DNA of 64,000 bases from Luteibacter rhizovicinus DSM 16549 (GTDB lineage Bacteria; Pseudomonadota; Gammaproteobacteria; Xanthomonadales; Rhodanobacteraceae). Every line of letters begins with the position of its first letter. The first letter of the stretch is position 1. Below, in pieces: positions 9,540-17,693 of the stretch. The notes beneath the pieces are model-generated. The model worked only from the letters and a program-made list of their open reading frames with translations, was not told the origin of the DNA and did not search any database. The position numbers and the translations under genes are program-made. The stretch spans positions 4,554,001 to 4,618,000 of the forward strand of contig NZ_CP017480.1 of assembly GCF_001887595.1 (NCBI RefSeq), read 5' to 3'.

Positions 9540-11210
9540 ATGCTCACCTCGCTCTACGTCCGCCAATTTGCCGTTGTCGAAGAAGCCGAGATTGCCTTCG
9601 GGCCCGGGCTCACCGTGGTCAGCGGCGAGACCGGCGCGGGCAAATCCCTGCTCGTGGACGCCTTGATGCTCCTGGCCGGCGCCCGCGCCGACAGCGGCAT
9701 GGTCCGCTCCGGCAGCGACCGCGCCGAGCTGGCCGCGGAATTCGACCTCACCGGCCTGCCCGAAGCGACCGCGTGGCTCCGGCAGGAGGAACTCGACGAC
9801 GGCGAGACCTGCCAGCTGCGCCGGGTGATCCGCGTCGAAGGCAGCTCGCGCGGCTGGATCAACGGCCGCCCCGCCAGCCTCGCGCAGATGTCCGCCCTGG
9901 CCGCGCTCATCGTGGAGATCCACGGCCAGCACGAACATCAGGCCCTGCTCTCGCGCCAGCACCAGATGGCCCTGCTCGACGCCTACGCCGGCAACGAGGT
10001 GCTGCAGGCCAGCGTCCGCGACACCGCGAAGTCCTGGCGTGACGCCGTCGCGCGCATCCGCAGCCTGTCCGGCGGCGACGATCGCGAGCGCCAGATCGAA
10101 CTGCTTGCCCACGAACTGGAAGAACTGGACCGCTGGGCCCTGTCGCCCGCGGCGCTGGAAGAACTCGAAGCCCAGCATCGCCGCCTGGCCAACGCCGGAC
10201 GGCTGGCCGAAGGCGCCAACGGCGTGGTCGAGATCCTCGACGGCGAGAGCGAGTTCGCCGTGGGTCGCGCCCTGCTCCGCGCGCACGCCGAACTGTCGCG
10301 CCTGGCCGAACTGGACGCCTCGCTGGTACCGACCCTCGAATTGCTCGACAGCGCACAGATCCAGGTAGGCGAAGCCGTGGACGGCCTCGGTCGCTACGCG
10401 CAGGACGTGGAACTCGACCCCGAGCGCCTCGCCGAAGTCGACACCCAGCTCACCCACCTGCACGACCTCTCGCGCCGTTACCGGCTGCCGATCGAGGAAC
10501 TGACGGTAAAGGCCGAGGAGATCCGCGAGCGCCTGGCCGAACTCGAAGGCGCCGGCGATGCCCTGGATCGCCTCGGCCGCGAGCGCGATCGTCTGCACAA
10601 GACCTATGACGAAGCCGCCGCGTCGCTATCCGCCGCACGTGCCGCGGCCGCTGGCCGTCTGGGCACGTCGGTCGCCGCCCTGATGGGCGAGCTCGGCATG
10701 GCCGGCGGTCGTCTGGAGGTCTCGCTCGAGCGCGTCGAAGGCAACGAGCCCGATCCGCAGGGCCGCGAACGCTGCGAACTGCTGGTCAGCGCCAATCCCG
10801 GCCAGCCGCCGCGCCCGCTACGCAAGGTGGCCTCAGGCGGCGAACTCGCCCGCATCAGCCTGGCTATCGAAGTGGCCACGCTGGGCAACGACAACATCGG
10901 CTGCATGATCTTCGACGAAGTGGACACCGGCATCGGCGGCGCGGTCGCCGAAGTGGTCGGCCAGAAACTGCGCGCCCTCGGCGAACGCGTCCAGGTGATG
11001 TGCGTCACCCACCTGCCCCAGGTCGCCGCGCAAGGCCACGCACACCTTCAGGTCGCCAAGGAAAGCGACGGCGAAGCCACCCGCACGCGTATCCACACCC
11101 TCGACGCCGCTGGCCGCCGCGACGAGCTCTCGCGCATGCTCGGCGGCGTGGAAATCACCAAGGAAACCCGCGCCCACGCCAAGAAGATGCTCGACCGGGC
11201 GCAGGGTTAG
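9540..11210 (+). CDS. recN: DNA repair protein RecN
   Basis: This 556-residue SMC-like ATPase tethers DNA ends in double-strand break repair. The Walker A loop GETGAGKS is at 29-36. Two coiled-coil arms follow (about 150-370). The C-terminal half has the ABC signature region VASGGELARISLA and Walker B CMIFDEVDTGIGG. The start at 9540 gives the family N-terminus; an upstream in-frame start would add 45 unconserved residues. A TACAAT -10 lies at 9502-9507. No Xanthomonas-type LexA box was seen. Its stop codon overlaps that of the convergent response regulator. Confidence 0.96.
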   Translation: MLTSLYVRQFAVVEEAEIAFGPGLTVVSGETGAGKSLLVDALMLLAGARADSGMVRSGSDRAELAAEFDLTGLPEATAWLRQEELDDGETCQLRRVIRVEGSSRGWINGRPASLAQMSALAALIVEIHGQHEHQALLSRQHQMALLDAYAGNEVLQASVRDTAKSWRDAVARIRSLSGGDDRERQIELLAHELEELDRWALSPAALEELEAQHRRLANAGRLAEGANGVVEILDGESEFAVGRALLRAHAELSRLAELDASLVPTLELLDSAQIQVGEAVDGLGRYAQDVELDPERLAEVDTQLTHLHDLSRRYRLPIEELTVKAEEIRERLAELEGAGDALDRLGRERDRLHKTYDEAAASLSAARAAAAGRLGTSVAALMGELGMAGGRLEVSLERVEGNEPDPQGRERCELLVSANPGQPPRPLRKVASGGELARISLAIEVATLGNDNIGCMIFDEVDTGIGGAVAEVVGQKLRALGERVQVMCVTHLPQVAAQGHAHLQVAKESDGEATRTRIHTLDAAGRRDELSRMLGGVEITKETRAHAKKMLDRAQG

Positions 11211-11836
11211 GCGCGAATGAGCCCCCGCTCCTGCGCCATCCGGTAAAGGTCGAGTTCCGACCCCGCATTGAGCTTGTTCATGACCGCAGCGCGGTGGATA
11301 TAGATCGTCTTCTGCCCGATGCCCAACTCGGCGGCCACCTGCTTCGGTGCCCGTCCGGCCGCCAGCAACAGGAAAACCTCGCGCTCGCGCGCCGTCAGCC
11401 GATTGAAGGGATCGAGGTCCACCGAGGACCGGCCCGAGCGACGCTCACGCAGATCCGAGCTCAGGTACTGCTCGCCGCTCAACACAGCGCGCACGGCAAC
11501 GACGAGCTCCTCGGGTGCCACGCCCTTGGTCACGTAGCCACGCGCACCGCGGCGTAGCGCCTCGGACACGTAGGGTTCGCCGTCGTGCATGCTCAGTACC
11601 ACGATCTTCATGTCCGGGGAGATGCTCGCCAGATGCTCGATCAGGGGCAGGCCGCTACCGTCGGGCAAGGACAGGTCCACCGCCACCAGGTCGGGGCGAT
11701 GCTGGGTCACGGCGTCCACCGCCTCATCGGCGTTCTTGGCCTCGGCGACGACGTCGAGGTCAGGTTCCAGCTCGATCAGGCGTTTGAAACCCTCACGAAC
11801 GATGGCGTGGTCATCTACAAGGACGATTCTTGGCAT
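11207..11836 (-). CDS. NarL/FixJ-family response regulator
   Basis: This 209-residue protein has a receiver domain (1-120) with the acidic pocket Asp8-Asp9, phosphoacceptor Asp54 (VAVDLSLPDG), Ser82 and Lys104, all intact. A LuxR-type helix-turn-helix follows (about 143-205: LTAREREVFLLLAAGRAPKQVAAELGIGQKTIYIH). It is presumably phosphorylated by the divergent HisKA_3 kinase at 11924. The two genes share an 87-base region with TGTAAC/GTTACA repeats, a likely autoregulatory site. The signal and regulon are unknown. The pair interrupts the usual recN-fur neighbourhood. Confidence 0.93.
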   Translation of the reverse strand: MPRIVLVDDHAIVREGFKRLIELEPDLDVVAEAKNADEAVDAVTQHRPDLVAVDLSLPDGSGLPLIEHLASISPDMKIVVLSMHDGEPYVSEALRRGARGYVTKGVAPEELVVAVRAVLSGEQYLSSDLRERRSGRSSVDLDPFNRLTAREREVFLLLAAGRAPKQVAAELGIGQKTIYIHRAAVMNKLNAGSELDLYRMAQERGLIRA

Positions 11837-11841
11837 GGACA

Positions 11842-11918
11842 GAATGTAACAGGCTCGCCCGACGCGTGCGTATGGGTGGAAGTGTGCAACGTTACATGAG
11901 GTTCGGCGTGTAACATTC
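11842..11918. promoter_or_regulatory. candidate response-regulator operator repeats
   Basis: In the divergent promoter region, GTTACA (11891-11896) and TGTAAC (11909-11914) form an inverted repeat with a 12-base gap. The right copy extends to TGTAACATTC. A third copy, GAATGTAAC, lies at 11842-11850 next to the regulator start. Spacing and position suit binding by a LuxR-type dimer. Confidence 0.5.
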
Positions 11919-11923
11919 GGGGG

Positions 11924-13543
11924 ATGCGAGTAAACGCCCTCTCCCGGTTCGCCGGCCCCCTGTTCGCCCTCCTCTATGCGGCGGCCTGGATCCTCCTTTG
12001 GCCGACGGAACAACCGTATTGGGTGCTGCCTTTCGGCCTGCGCTTCGGCGCCCTCCTTCTGATGAGGACGCGCAACTGGTTCTGGATCCTCGGTGCCGAG
12101 ATCCTCGCCAGCGCCTTCTGCGAGTGGCGTAGCGGCCTGCCGATCGGCGGTGCGGGCTTCGTGCTGGGCGACGCACCCGAGCCGCTGATGGTCGCCGCCT
12201 GTCTCTGGCTGCTGCGCCGCGCCCATCTGCACGCCAGCCTGAACACCCCGGAAGACGTCGCCCGTCTTCTGCTGTCGGCCATGGTCACGGCCACGGTCGC
12301 CACGGCCGGCAACGCCGCGATGATGGCCTCGCTGCATCCCGCCGCTCCGGTGGAAATGCTCGGCACCACCTTCGGTAGCGACCTGCTCGGCAACTACCTG
12401 GGTGTCCTGCTGGTCGTGCCGGTGATGATCCTCATGTTCCGCGAAAGGCCGACCCAGTCCGCCCTCGCCGAGCTGCTCCTCGACGGCCTGCTGGTCATGC
12501 TGCCGTCCCTGGCCATCCTGGTGACCCTCGCCGAGTACTCGCCCCAGCCGCAGTTCGCCCGCGTGCTCTCGTTGGCACCCGTGCTGTTCTTCGCCTTCCG
12601 GCATGGCTGGCGCGGTGCCGGCCTGGCCATGCTCATTACCAGCGTCGGCCTCAATGTGACCGAAGACATGATCGGCCGGGGCGCGCCGACGGCCGCCGCC
12701 CACCTGTTCCTCGCCGTGGCGGGTACCGGCACTCTCATGCTCGGCGCCGCCACCGACGCCCTGCGTCGAAGCAGCGAGCGTGTCGCCCAGCAGAACACCC
12801 ACCTGGCCGCCGCCAACCAGCGCCTCGACCAGCTCGCGCGCCAGTTGCGCGATGCCGCGCGCGGCAACCTTCAGGCCGAAGAAGACCTGCGCAAGCACAT
12901 GGCCGCCGAGCTGCACGACGAGCTGGGCCAGAACCTCACCGCCATCCAGACCCACCTGAAGCTGGCCCAGCAACGATTGGGCAACGCGGGCCTGGACGAC
13001 ATCGGGCAGTCGATCAACGGCATCCTCGGCCACATGCGCCGGGCGCTACATAAGATGCTGGACAGCCTGCGCCCTTCCGTTCTCGACGAGTTCGGGCTGC
13101 TCCGGGCGCTGGACGAAGGCCCCGTGCGCGACATGCTGACCGCCGCCGGCATTCACTACGTGACCGACCTGCGGGGCGAACCGCGGCTGCTCGACGACGA
13201 GACACTTACCGCTATTTATCGTGTCGTGCAGGAAAGTGCGACCAATGTGGTTCGCCATTCAGGTGCGAAAGAACTGAAATTGCGGCTACGCATCGGACTG
13301 CGCGACAGCGGTCCGGTGGCCATCCTCGACATCCGTGACGACGGCACCGGCTTGCCTGCGACCCCGAGGCCAATTCGTACAGACGGTGGCGGGCGCGGCC
13401 TACAGGGCATGAGCGATCGCATCACGGCGCTGGGCGGCATCTTTCGCATCCATCCCGAGCCCATCGGACTACACCTGCGCGTGCTGCTACGCAGCACAAG
13501 TATCGGAACTCACATAGGAAATTTTCCGATACCGGGTCGGTGA
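11924..13543 (+). CDS. MASE1-domain sensor histidine kinase (HisKA_3/HATPase)
   Basis: This 539-residue membrane kinase has eight or so hydrophobic segments in the first 285 residues forming a MASE1-type sensor, then a coiled coil. The phosphoacceptor His331 is in AAELHDELGQNLT (HisKA_3), and a HATPase_c domain has the N-box ESATNVVRHSGA and G-box DIRDDGTGLP. It partners with the divergent NarL-type regulator at 11207-11836. The ligand of the MASE1 sensor is unknown. A stand-alone membrane protein at 28433-29356 is clearly related to its sensor half. Confidence 0.92.
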   Translation: MRVNALSRFAGPLFALLYAAAWILLWPTEQPYWVLPFGLRFGALLLMRTRNWFWILGAEILASAFCEWRSGLPIGGAGFVLGDAPEPLMVAACLWLLRRAHLHASLNTPEDVARLLLSAMVTATVATAGNAAMMASLHPAAPVEMLGTTFGSDLLGNYLGVLLVVPVMILMFRERPTQSALAELLLDGLLVMLPSLAILVTLAEYSPQPQFARVLSLAPVLFFAFRHGWRGAGLAMLITSVGLNVTEDMIGRGAPTAAAHLFLAVAGTGTLMLGAATDALRRSSERVAQQNTHLAAANQRLDQLARQLRDAARGNLQAEEDLRKHMAAELHDELGQNLTAIQTHLKLAQQRLGNAGLDDIGQSINGILGHMRRALHKMLDSLRPSVLDEFGLLRALDEGPVRDMLTAAGIHYVTDLRGEPRLLDDETLTAIYRVVQESATNVVRHSGAKELKLRLRIGLRDSGPVAILDIRDDGTGLPATPRPIRTDGGGRGLQGMSDRITALGGIFRIHPEPIGLHLRVLLRSTSIGTHIGNFPIPGR

Positions 13544-13565
13544 ACGGTTCGTTACGATTCCGTCA

Positions 13566-13763
13566 TCGATGTGGGGGAGCCGCCGTCGAGAGACGGTGAG
13601 CCCAGGTCGGTCGTGGGGACGATCGACCTGATGAGGCGACAGGATGTCAGCCTCGCCGATGCGAAGTGGTGAAACGTGGATCCAGCGAGCAACTCGCGAT
13701 TCACGAACCATGGAAACATCGGATCAAGCCGCTGGTGGACAGGAGTCCGCCAGCGGCGTTTTT
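13566..13763 (+). ncRNA. structured GGA-rich small RNA candidate (Rsm/Csr-sponge-like)
   Basis: About 200 bases after the kinase fold into consecutive hairpins. CCGTC-GAGA-GACGG is at 13583-13596. An 11-bp stem with a GGGG loop is at 13604-13629. GAGGC/GCCTC enclosing GACA-GGA-TGTC is at 13633-13654. A long bulged stem spans 13657-13721 (CGATG/CATCG outside, GCGAG-CAA-CTCGC inside). A 13-bp terminator with an AGGA loop ends it at 13728-13763. At least eight GGA motifs occur, two of them in CAGGA loops as in CsrA/RsmA-binding RNAs. A TACGAT -10-like box is at 13553-13558. The 5' end is approximate. No known family was recognised; the CsrA role is inference. Confidence 0.55.
13728..13763 (+). 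terminator. intrinsic terminator of the small RNA candidate
   Basis: GCCGCTGG-T-GGAC, loop AGGA, then GTCC-G-CCAGCGGC makes a 13-bp stem with one T-G wobble, followed by GTTTTT. It is directional: no T-run exists on the other strand. Confidence 0.85.
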
Positions 13764-13799
13764 ATGTGTGCCGCCCCAACCCGCAAAACCCCGCTCCCC

Positions 13800-13869
13800 T
13801 GTGGGAGCCGCTTCAGCGGCGATAACCAGATCACCGCAAACCCCATCGCCGGCACAGCCGGCTCCCACA
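13800..13869. repeat. REP-type inverted repeat
   Basis: TGTGGGAGCCGCTTCAGCGG begins at 13800 and its degenerate inverted partner (ATCGCCGGCACAGCCGGCTC, ending CCCACA) ends at 13869. The arms have diverged but the terminal TGTGGGAG/CTCCCACA is kept. Confidence 0.8.
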
Positions 13870-13906
13870 AAAAGCTCAGTCCCCACAAGAAGCCAGCCCC
13901 CCAAAG

Positions 13907-13929
13907 AAAAAGGCCCCCTCTCGGGAGCC
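13907..13929 (-). terminator. fur terminator
   Basis: Read on the minus strand, GGCTCCC (13929-13923), loop GAGA, GGGGGCC (13918-13912) is followed by TTTTT. It lies 31 bases after the fur stop codon. Confidence 0.75.
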
Positions 13930-13960
13930 CTTCTCATCTGCCAAGCCGCGAAAACCCGCC

Positions 13961-14374
13961 TCAGCGCTTCTTCTTCGGACGCACATACAGCACCAGGCTG
14001 TGATCTTCGATCACATACCCGTGGCGTTCCGCGATTTCATGCTGGAGGCGTTCGATCTCCTCGCTGATGAACTCGATGACCTTCCCGCTGTCCACATCGA
14101 TCATGTGGTCATGATGCTTGCCGCGATCCAGCTCGTAAACGGCCTGCCCGCCCTCGAAGTTGTGCTTCATGACGATGCCAGCAGCTTCGAACTGGGTCAG
14201 TACCCGATACACCGTGGCAAGCCCGATGTCTTCCTGGTGCGCAAGCAGACGCTTGTAGATGTCTTCGGCGGTAAGGTGGCGCTCGTCCGCCTCCTCGAAG
14301 ATCTGCAGGATCCGCATGCGCGGGTGTGTGACTTTAAGCCCCGCTTTACGCAGTTCTTTTGTTTCCTGGTCCAT
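13961..14374 (-). CDS. fur: ferric uptake regulator Fur
   Basis: This 137-residue Fe2+-dependent repressor has an N-terminal winged helix (about 1-85: HLTAEDIYKRL and IGLATVYRVLTQFEAAG). A dimerisation domain has the metal-binding run KHHDHMID. The C-terminal CxxC zinc pairs of the E. coli type are absent, as in Pseudomonas and Xanthomonas Fur. A GAGGGGG Shine-Dalgarno precedes it. It is divergent from bamE across 73 bases, the arrangement typical of this group, with overlapping TATCAT/ATGATA -10 boxes. It would control iron genes such as the TonB receptor at 47193. Confidence 0.97.
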   Translation of the reverse strand: MDQETKELRKAGLKVTHPRMRILQIFEEADERHLTAEDIYKRLLAHQEDIGLATVYRVLTQFEAAGIVMKHNFEGGQAVYELDRGKHHDHMIDVDSGKVIEFISEEIERLQHEIAERHGYVIEDHSLVLYVRPKKKR

Positions 14375-14447
14375 TAGAGACCCCCTCGCGGTGCCGTCAG
14401 GCGCTTAGTGTATCATCGCAGGCTTCACGATCCGGACGTTACTACGC

Positions 14448-14918
14448 ATGCAAAAGCTCATTCGCCGCACGCTGGGTATAGCCATGATGGCGGTCGCCAT
14501 CGGGGGCTGCAGCCTTATCTATACCCCCGACGTGCAGCAGGGCAACCTGCTCGACAAGAAAAACGTCGAACAGCTGCAGCCGGGTCTGACCAAGCGCCAG
14601 GTCCTGGTGCTGCTGGGCACCCCTTCGGTGGCCTCGCCCTTCGATAACGACCGTTGGGACTATGTGTCCACCTTCTCGCATCGTGGCGGGAAGATGACCA
14701 CCCGTACGCTCACGCTGACCTTCAATAACGACACCCTGGTCCGTACCGAAGGCGATTTCTTCGCCCAGGACGCCCAGCAGCTGCTGAAGGACTCGAAGAA
14801 GTACAAGAACGACCCGGTCAACGGCACCAAGGGTGACAAGAACACCAGCGCCAACGACAAGAAGGATGACGACAACGGCGGCATCTTCGGCGGCAGCTCG
14901 TCGGACGACAAGAAGTAA
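14448..14918 (+). CDS. bamE: outer membrane assembly lipoprotein BamE (SmpA/OmlA)
   Basis: This 156-residue lipoprotein has a signal peptide ending in the lipobox AIGG-Cys21. The BamE fold follows (PDVQQGNLLDKKNVEQLQPGLTK, then VLLGTPS and the WDYVS strand). BamE supports the BAM complex that inserts beta-barrel proteins. After about residue 110 there is an extra tail rich in Lys, Asp, Asn and Gly, probably disordered and absent from E. coli BamE. It is divergent from fur. Confidence 0.95.
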   Translation: MQKLIRRTLGIAMMAVAIGGCSLIYTPDVQQGNLLDKKNVEQLQPGLTKRQVLVLLGTPSVASPFDNDRWDYVSTFSHRGGKMTTRTLTLTFNNDTLVRTEGDFFAQDAQQLLKDSKKYKNDPVNGTKGDKNTSANDKKDDDNGGIFGGSSSDDKK

Positions 14919-14927
14919 GACGGCCCT

Positions 14928-15206
14928 TCAGGCGCCGCGCTTGGCGCGGCGCCGCCTGGCCTCCATCGGATCGAGCGTGAGCGGCCGGTACAGTTCCACC
15001 CGGTCGCCCTCCTCCAGCACACGGTCCGCGGCCACCTTCCTGGCGAAGATGCCCAGTCGGACCGGGTCCGGCGTCACCCCTTCCGGCAGACCGCCTCGAG
15101 CCAGCTCGACCGCCTGCCAGGCCGTCGTACCCGACGGCACGACGAGGGCAAGGACGACCTGCCCCTCCGGTCCTGCGTAAGCCACCTCGACGCTGAGCTC
15201 AGCCAT
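14928..15206 (-). CDS. rnfH: RnfH-family ubiquitin-like protein
   Basis: This 92-residue protein has a beta-grasp fold pattern (VEVAYAGPEGQVVLALVVPSGTT near the start; RVELYRPLTLDPMEARRRRA at the end, the family signature). Its function is uncertain; it is almost always next to ratA, as here. The start at 15206 overlaps the ratA stop by eight bases, the usual translational coupling; an in-frame start at 15236 would add ten residues. It is convergent with bamE. Confidence 0.9.
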   Translation of the reverse strand: MAELSVEVAYAGPEGQVVLALVVPSGTTAWQAVELARGGLPEGVTPDPVRLGIFARKVAADRVLEEGDRVELYRPLTLDPMEARRRRAKRGA

Positions 15207-15627
15207 ACTGGCGGCGCGCCTCGTCACAGAAGTCATCGACCATCCGGTTGGCCAGTTGCTGGAAGCCCATCCTCAGCACCGCACCCCCCAGGCCGGCGTA
15301 GTCGAAGTCCAGCGCCAGGGCGATCTTGCAGCCGACATCGCCCAACGCCTGGAAGGTAAACACCCCATCCAGCGAGCGGAACGGGCCTTCCACGAATTTC
15401 ATGGCCAGGCTGTGGGGCTTGTCGGTGGTGTTCCGGGTGGTGAAGCTCTGCTTGATCCCGGCGAACTTGAGATCCAGCCGTGCCACCAGCACGTTGTCTT
15501 CCCGCTCGAGCACTTCAGCGGCGTCACACCAGCCGAAGCGCTTTGGGTATGCTTCCACATCGTTGACCAGGTCGAACATCTGCGCGGGCGTGAAAGGCAC
15601 GATCGCACTGCGGCGGATTTCAATCAC
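15199..15627 (-). CDS. ratA: RatA/Coq10-type START-domain protein
   Basis: This 142-residue single-domain START/polyketide cyclase-like protein begins MIEIRRSAIVPFTPAQMFDLVNDVEAYPKRFGWC, the family N-terminus. In E. coli RatA was described as blocking 70S assembly. Related Coq10 proteins bind ubiquinone, which may be the real role. It overlaps rnfH and is divergent from smpB with an 80-base gap, the conserved ratA/smpB arrangement of gammaproteobacteria. Confidence 0.92.
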   Translation of the reverse strand: MIEIRRSAIVPFTPAQMFDLVNDVEAYPKRFGWCDAAEVLEREDNVLVARLDLKFAGIKQSFTTRNTTDKPHSLAMKFVEGPFRSLDGVFTFQALGDVGCKIALALDFDYAGLGGAVLRMGFQQLANRMVDDFCDEARRQYG

Positions 15628-15707
15628 TGCTTTGACCTCGTCTCATTTGCCGGCTCACGGACCCGCCGGCCTTGTATCAGGGATCCGATAGACCGATTTT
15701 AGCGGAC

Positions 15708-16208
15708 ATGGCAAAAGCGAAACCGAAGGACACGGAAAAAGACGGCGGCGGCACGATTGCGCTGAACAAGCGCGCGCGCCACGAATATCACATCGACCAG
15801 CGCTTCGAGTGCGGCATGGCCCTGGAAGGCTGGGAGCTGAAGTCCCTGCGCGCGGGCCGGATCAACTTCGGCGAGGGCTGCTACGCGATCATCCAGCACG
15901 GTGAGGTTTTTCTCGTCGGTGCCCAGATCCCGCCGCTCATCAGCGCCTCCACCCACGTGATCGCCAACGACCGGCGCACGCGCAAGCTGCTGCTCCATCG
16001 CGAGGAAATCGACCGCCTGATCGGCGCCGTCGAGCGCAAGGGCTACACCCTGGTGCCCACCGCGATGTACTGGAAAAACAACAAGGTGAAGTGCGAGATC
16101 GGCCTGGCCAAGGGTAAGCAGGACCACGACAAGCGCACCGCGGAGAAAGAGCGCGAGTGGGCGGTCGACAAACAGCGGGTCATGCGCTCCCACAACAAGA
16201 TGGGCTGA
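15708..16208 (+). CDS. smpB: SsrA-binding protein SmpB
   Basis: This 166-residue tmRNA partner is required for ribosome rescue. It has an OB-fold core ([22 protein letters not shown] and [17 protein letters not shown] signature) and a basic C-terminal tail ([17 protein letters not shown]) that inserts in the mRNA channel. The start at 15708 (MAKAKPK) was chosen over one 36 bases upstream. Its N-terminus is longer than usual by about 10 polar residues. ssrA begins 81 bases downstream. Confidence 0.97.
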   Translation: MAKAKPKDTEKDGGGTIALNKRARHEYHIDQRFECGMALEGWELKSLRAGRINFGEGCYAIIQHGEVFLVGAQIPPLISASTHVIANDRRTRKLLLHREEIDRLIGAVERKGYTLVPTAMYWKNNKVKCEIGLAKGKQDHDKRTAEKEREWAVDKQRVMRSHNKMG

Positions 16209-16289
16209 CCTGAACGGACGGGCGGCGCCCATTGTGAGTGGCCTGTCCCGGCCATATACTGAGAGATGTAGTCTCACCACGTTTTCCCC

Positions 16290-16685
16290 GGGGATGTTCT
16301 GGTTTCGACGGGGGTAGTGCGATCTACTGGTGCATGCCGAGGGGGTAGCTTTCCTCGTTAAACCAGCTGCAAAAACTATAGTTGCCAATGACAACTACTA
16401 CGGTAATGACGCTTCGGTGGCTCTCGCCGCCTAAAGCGTTCGGCCCCTAAAAAAGGCCCTACCCCCGAACCGATCTTGTGCTCATGCTCGTCGGTGTAGG
16501 GTCACTATCATGAGACCGCCGAAAGACTCTCCATCTGTGGGTCTGACGCTAGATCAATCAGGTATGTCCGTCGGTGCGCTTCGCACACCGTGCTGCTGGC
16601 GGACGAGATCTAACGGTGAGCTAAGCATGTAGATCTGGAGATTAAACGCCTTCGGACGCGGGTTCGACTCCCGCCATCTCCACCA
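16290..16685 (+). ncRNA. ssrA: transfer-messenger RNA (tmRNA)
   Basis: The 5' GGGGATG (16290-16296) pairs with CATCTCC (16675-16681) before the CCA-type end. GGTTTCGACGG lies near the 5' end and the T-arm GGGTTCGACTCCC is at the 3' end. The resume codon is GCC at 16384. The tag reads ANDNYYGNDASVALAA and stops at TAA 16432-16434. This resembles the Xanthomonas tag (ANDDNYGS...) and keeps the degradation signal ALAA. It follows smpB. Confidence 0.95.
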
Positions 16686-16694
16686 ATAAAGATG

Positions 16695-16728
16695 AGCCCC
16701 GACCGGAGACGGCCGGGGCTTTTTCTTT
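16695..16728 (+). terminator. ssrA terminator
   Basis: AGCCCCG-A-CCG, loop GAGA, CGG-C-CGGGGCT is followed by TTTTCTTT just after the tmRNA 3' end. Confidence 0.85.
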
Positions 16729-16813
16729 GCGGGAGTTGCGACCCGCATCGAGTCTCCGTCTCCTCTGGGGTGCGAATATCAGCTCTGAGCTCTAAGGAGA
16801 GGGATCGCCAGAT

Positions 16814-17243
16814 ATGCGCGCCAGATCCGTGTTCTGCCTGTTATTTGTCTGCGCCACCACCATCGGAACGGGAGCCTACGGCATGAGTGAGTCCCGCAGC
16901 GCGCCTTCTGCGCTTCCCGTATCGCTTCCCTTCGCGGTCGATACCGAAGGCAAGAGCATCACCATCCCCTTCGACGTTCGCCAGGGCGAGGTCGATACGA
17001 AACGCCGGCTCATGCATCGTCGCCAGGAATACCGATCAACCCTTGCCACATAGCGACACATCCCAGTGCCGCCTCGAGCTCTACGCCACTGTCGACAATG
17101 AATCTCACATCTCCGTATGCGGCTTCTACGCGAAACGATACGGGCACTACGTAGCTGAAGTCTCGACGATAGAACCGATGCCCACGTTCAAGGGCGTCGC
17201 CAGCACGATTCGCATCGACAAGTTCTACAACACCGGCGAGTAG
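16814..17243 (+). pseudogene. frameshifted secreted protein of unknown function
   Basis: The first frame (16814-17053) encodes a signal peptide (LLFVCATTIGTGAYG) and a plausible start, SLPFAVDTEGKSITIPFDVRQGEV, then stops. From about 17030 coding-like sequence continues in the next frame to 17243 (RLELYATVDNESHISVCGF ... STIRIDKFYNTGE). Codon third positions are GC-rich in the first frame before this point and in the other after it, so a single indel near 17025-17045 is likely, either real or a sequencing error. The layout loosely recalls DUF5625-type lipoproteins, but this is weak. A Shine-Dalgarno AAGGAG is about 15 bases before the start. Confidence 0.5.
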
Positions 17244-17270
17244 CGCCGACTTCAGGTGAGATCTCACTCA

Positions 17271-17693
17271 TCACCGCCTAAGCCACAAACCCAGGTGATG
17301 AAAGAGCACCCAATGGTCGCCCTCTCGCTGGAGATAGACCTTGATCTCGTCACCCGGCCGAACCTCAAGGCGCATGGTATTGGTCCCACCCACCCAATGT
17401 GCCGGGACGTGGGTATTCGAGTAGCCCGTGAACTGAAGCGAGCGATCCTCCGCCGACAGACTTCCTTTCTCGACGCTACTCACGTCCATCGTCACCGTGT
17501 AGTGAGCGGTCACCAGAGCCCCTTCCTTCTTCCCGCGTGGATACGTGGAGTCATCGCGTTCGGAGACCGCCGTTACGCGGCCACTTGCGATCAGCGTTGC
17601 GTCAGTCGCCAGTTGCGCGTCGCTGACAGGCGGAACTTCCGCCTGGACTGCCGCGCTAACCGCAAGGCCCAACGCGAACGACACATGAGCCAC
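17271..17693 (-). CDS. hypothetical secreted protein
   Basis: This 140-residue protein has a cleavable signal peptide (MAHVSFALGLAVSAAVQA). The mature part is rich in beta-strand-forming residues with no Cys pair or catalytic motif: ATLIASGRVTAVSERDD, HYTVTMDVSSVEKGSL, DEIKVYLQREGDHWVLFHHLG. The pattern (a secreted domain predicting modification of a rate or cost over time) is seen in many uncharacterised periplasmic proteins. No family was recognised. It is convergent with the frameshifted gene at 16814. Confidence 0.7.
   Translation of the reverse strand: MAHVSFALGLAVSAAVQAEVPPVSDAQLATDATLIASGRVTAVSERDDSTYPRGKKEGALVTAHYTVTMDVSSVEKGSLSAEDRSLQFTGYSNTHVPAHWVGGTNTMRLEVRPGDEIKVYLQREGDHWVLFHHLGLWLRR

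Larger units (their letters stand above)
13764..13960. other. intergenic stretch between small RNA candidate and fur
   Basis: There is no gene here. The stretch holds a REP hairpin at 13800-13869 and the fur terminator at 13907-13929. The open frames that cross it have no support. Confidence 0.7.

Noticed and set aside
13644..14067. Plus-strand open frames across the small RNA and REP region
   Set aside because: They run through a terminator and a REP hairpin and into the antisense of fur; no coding character.
16290..16830. Genomic island inserted at the tmRNA gene
   Set aside because: No integrase, no repeat of the ssrA 3' end downstream, only a normal terminator.
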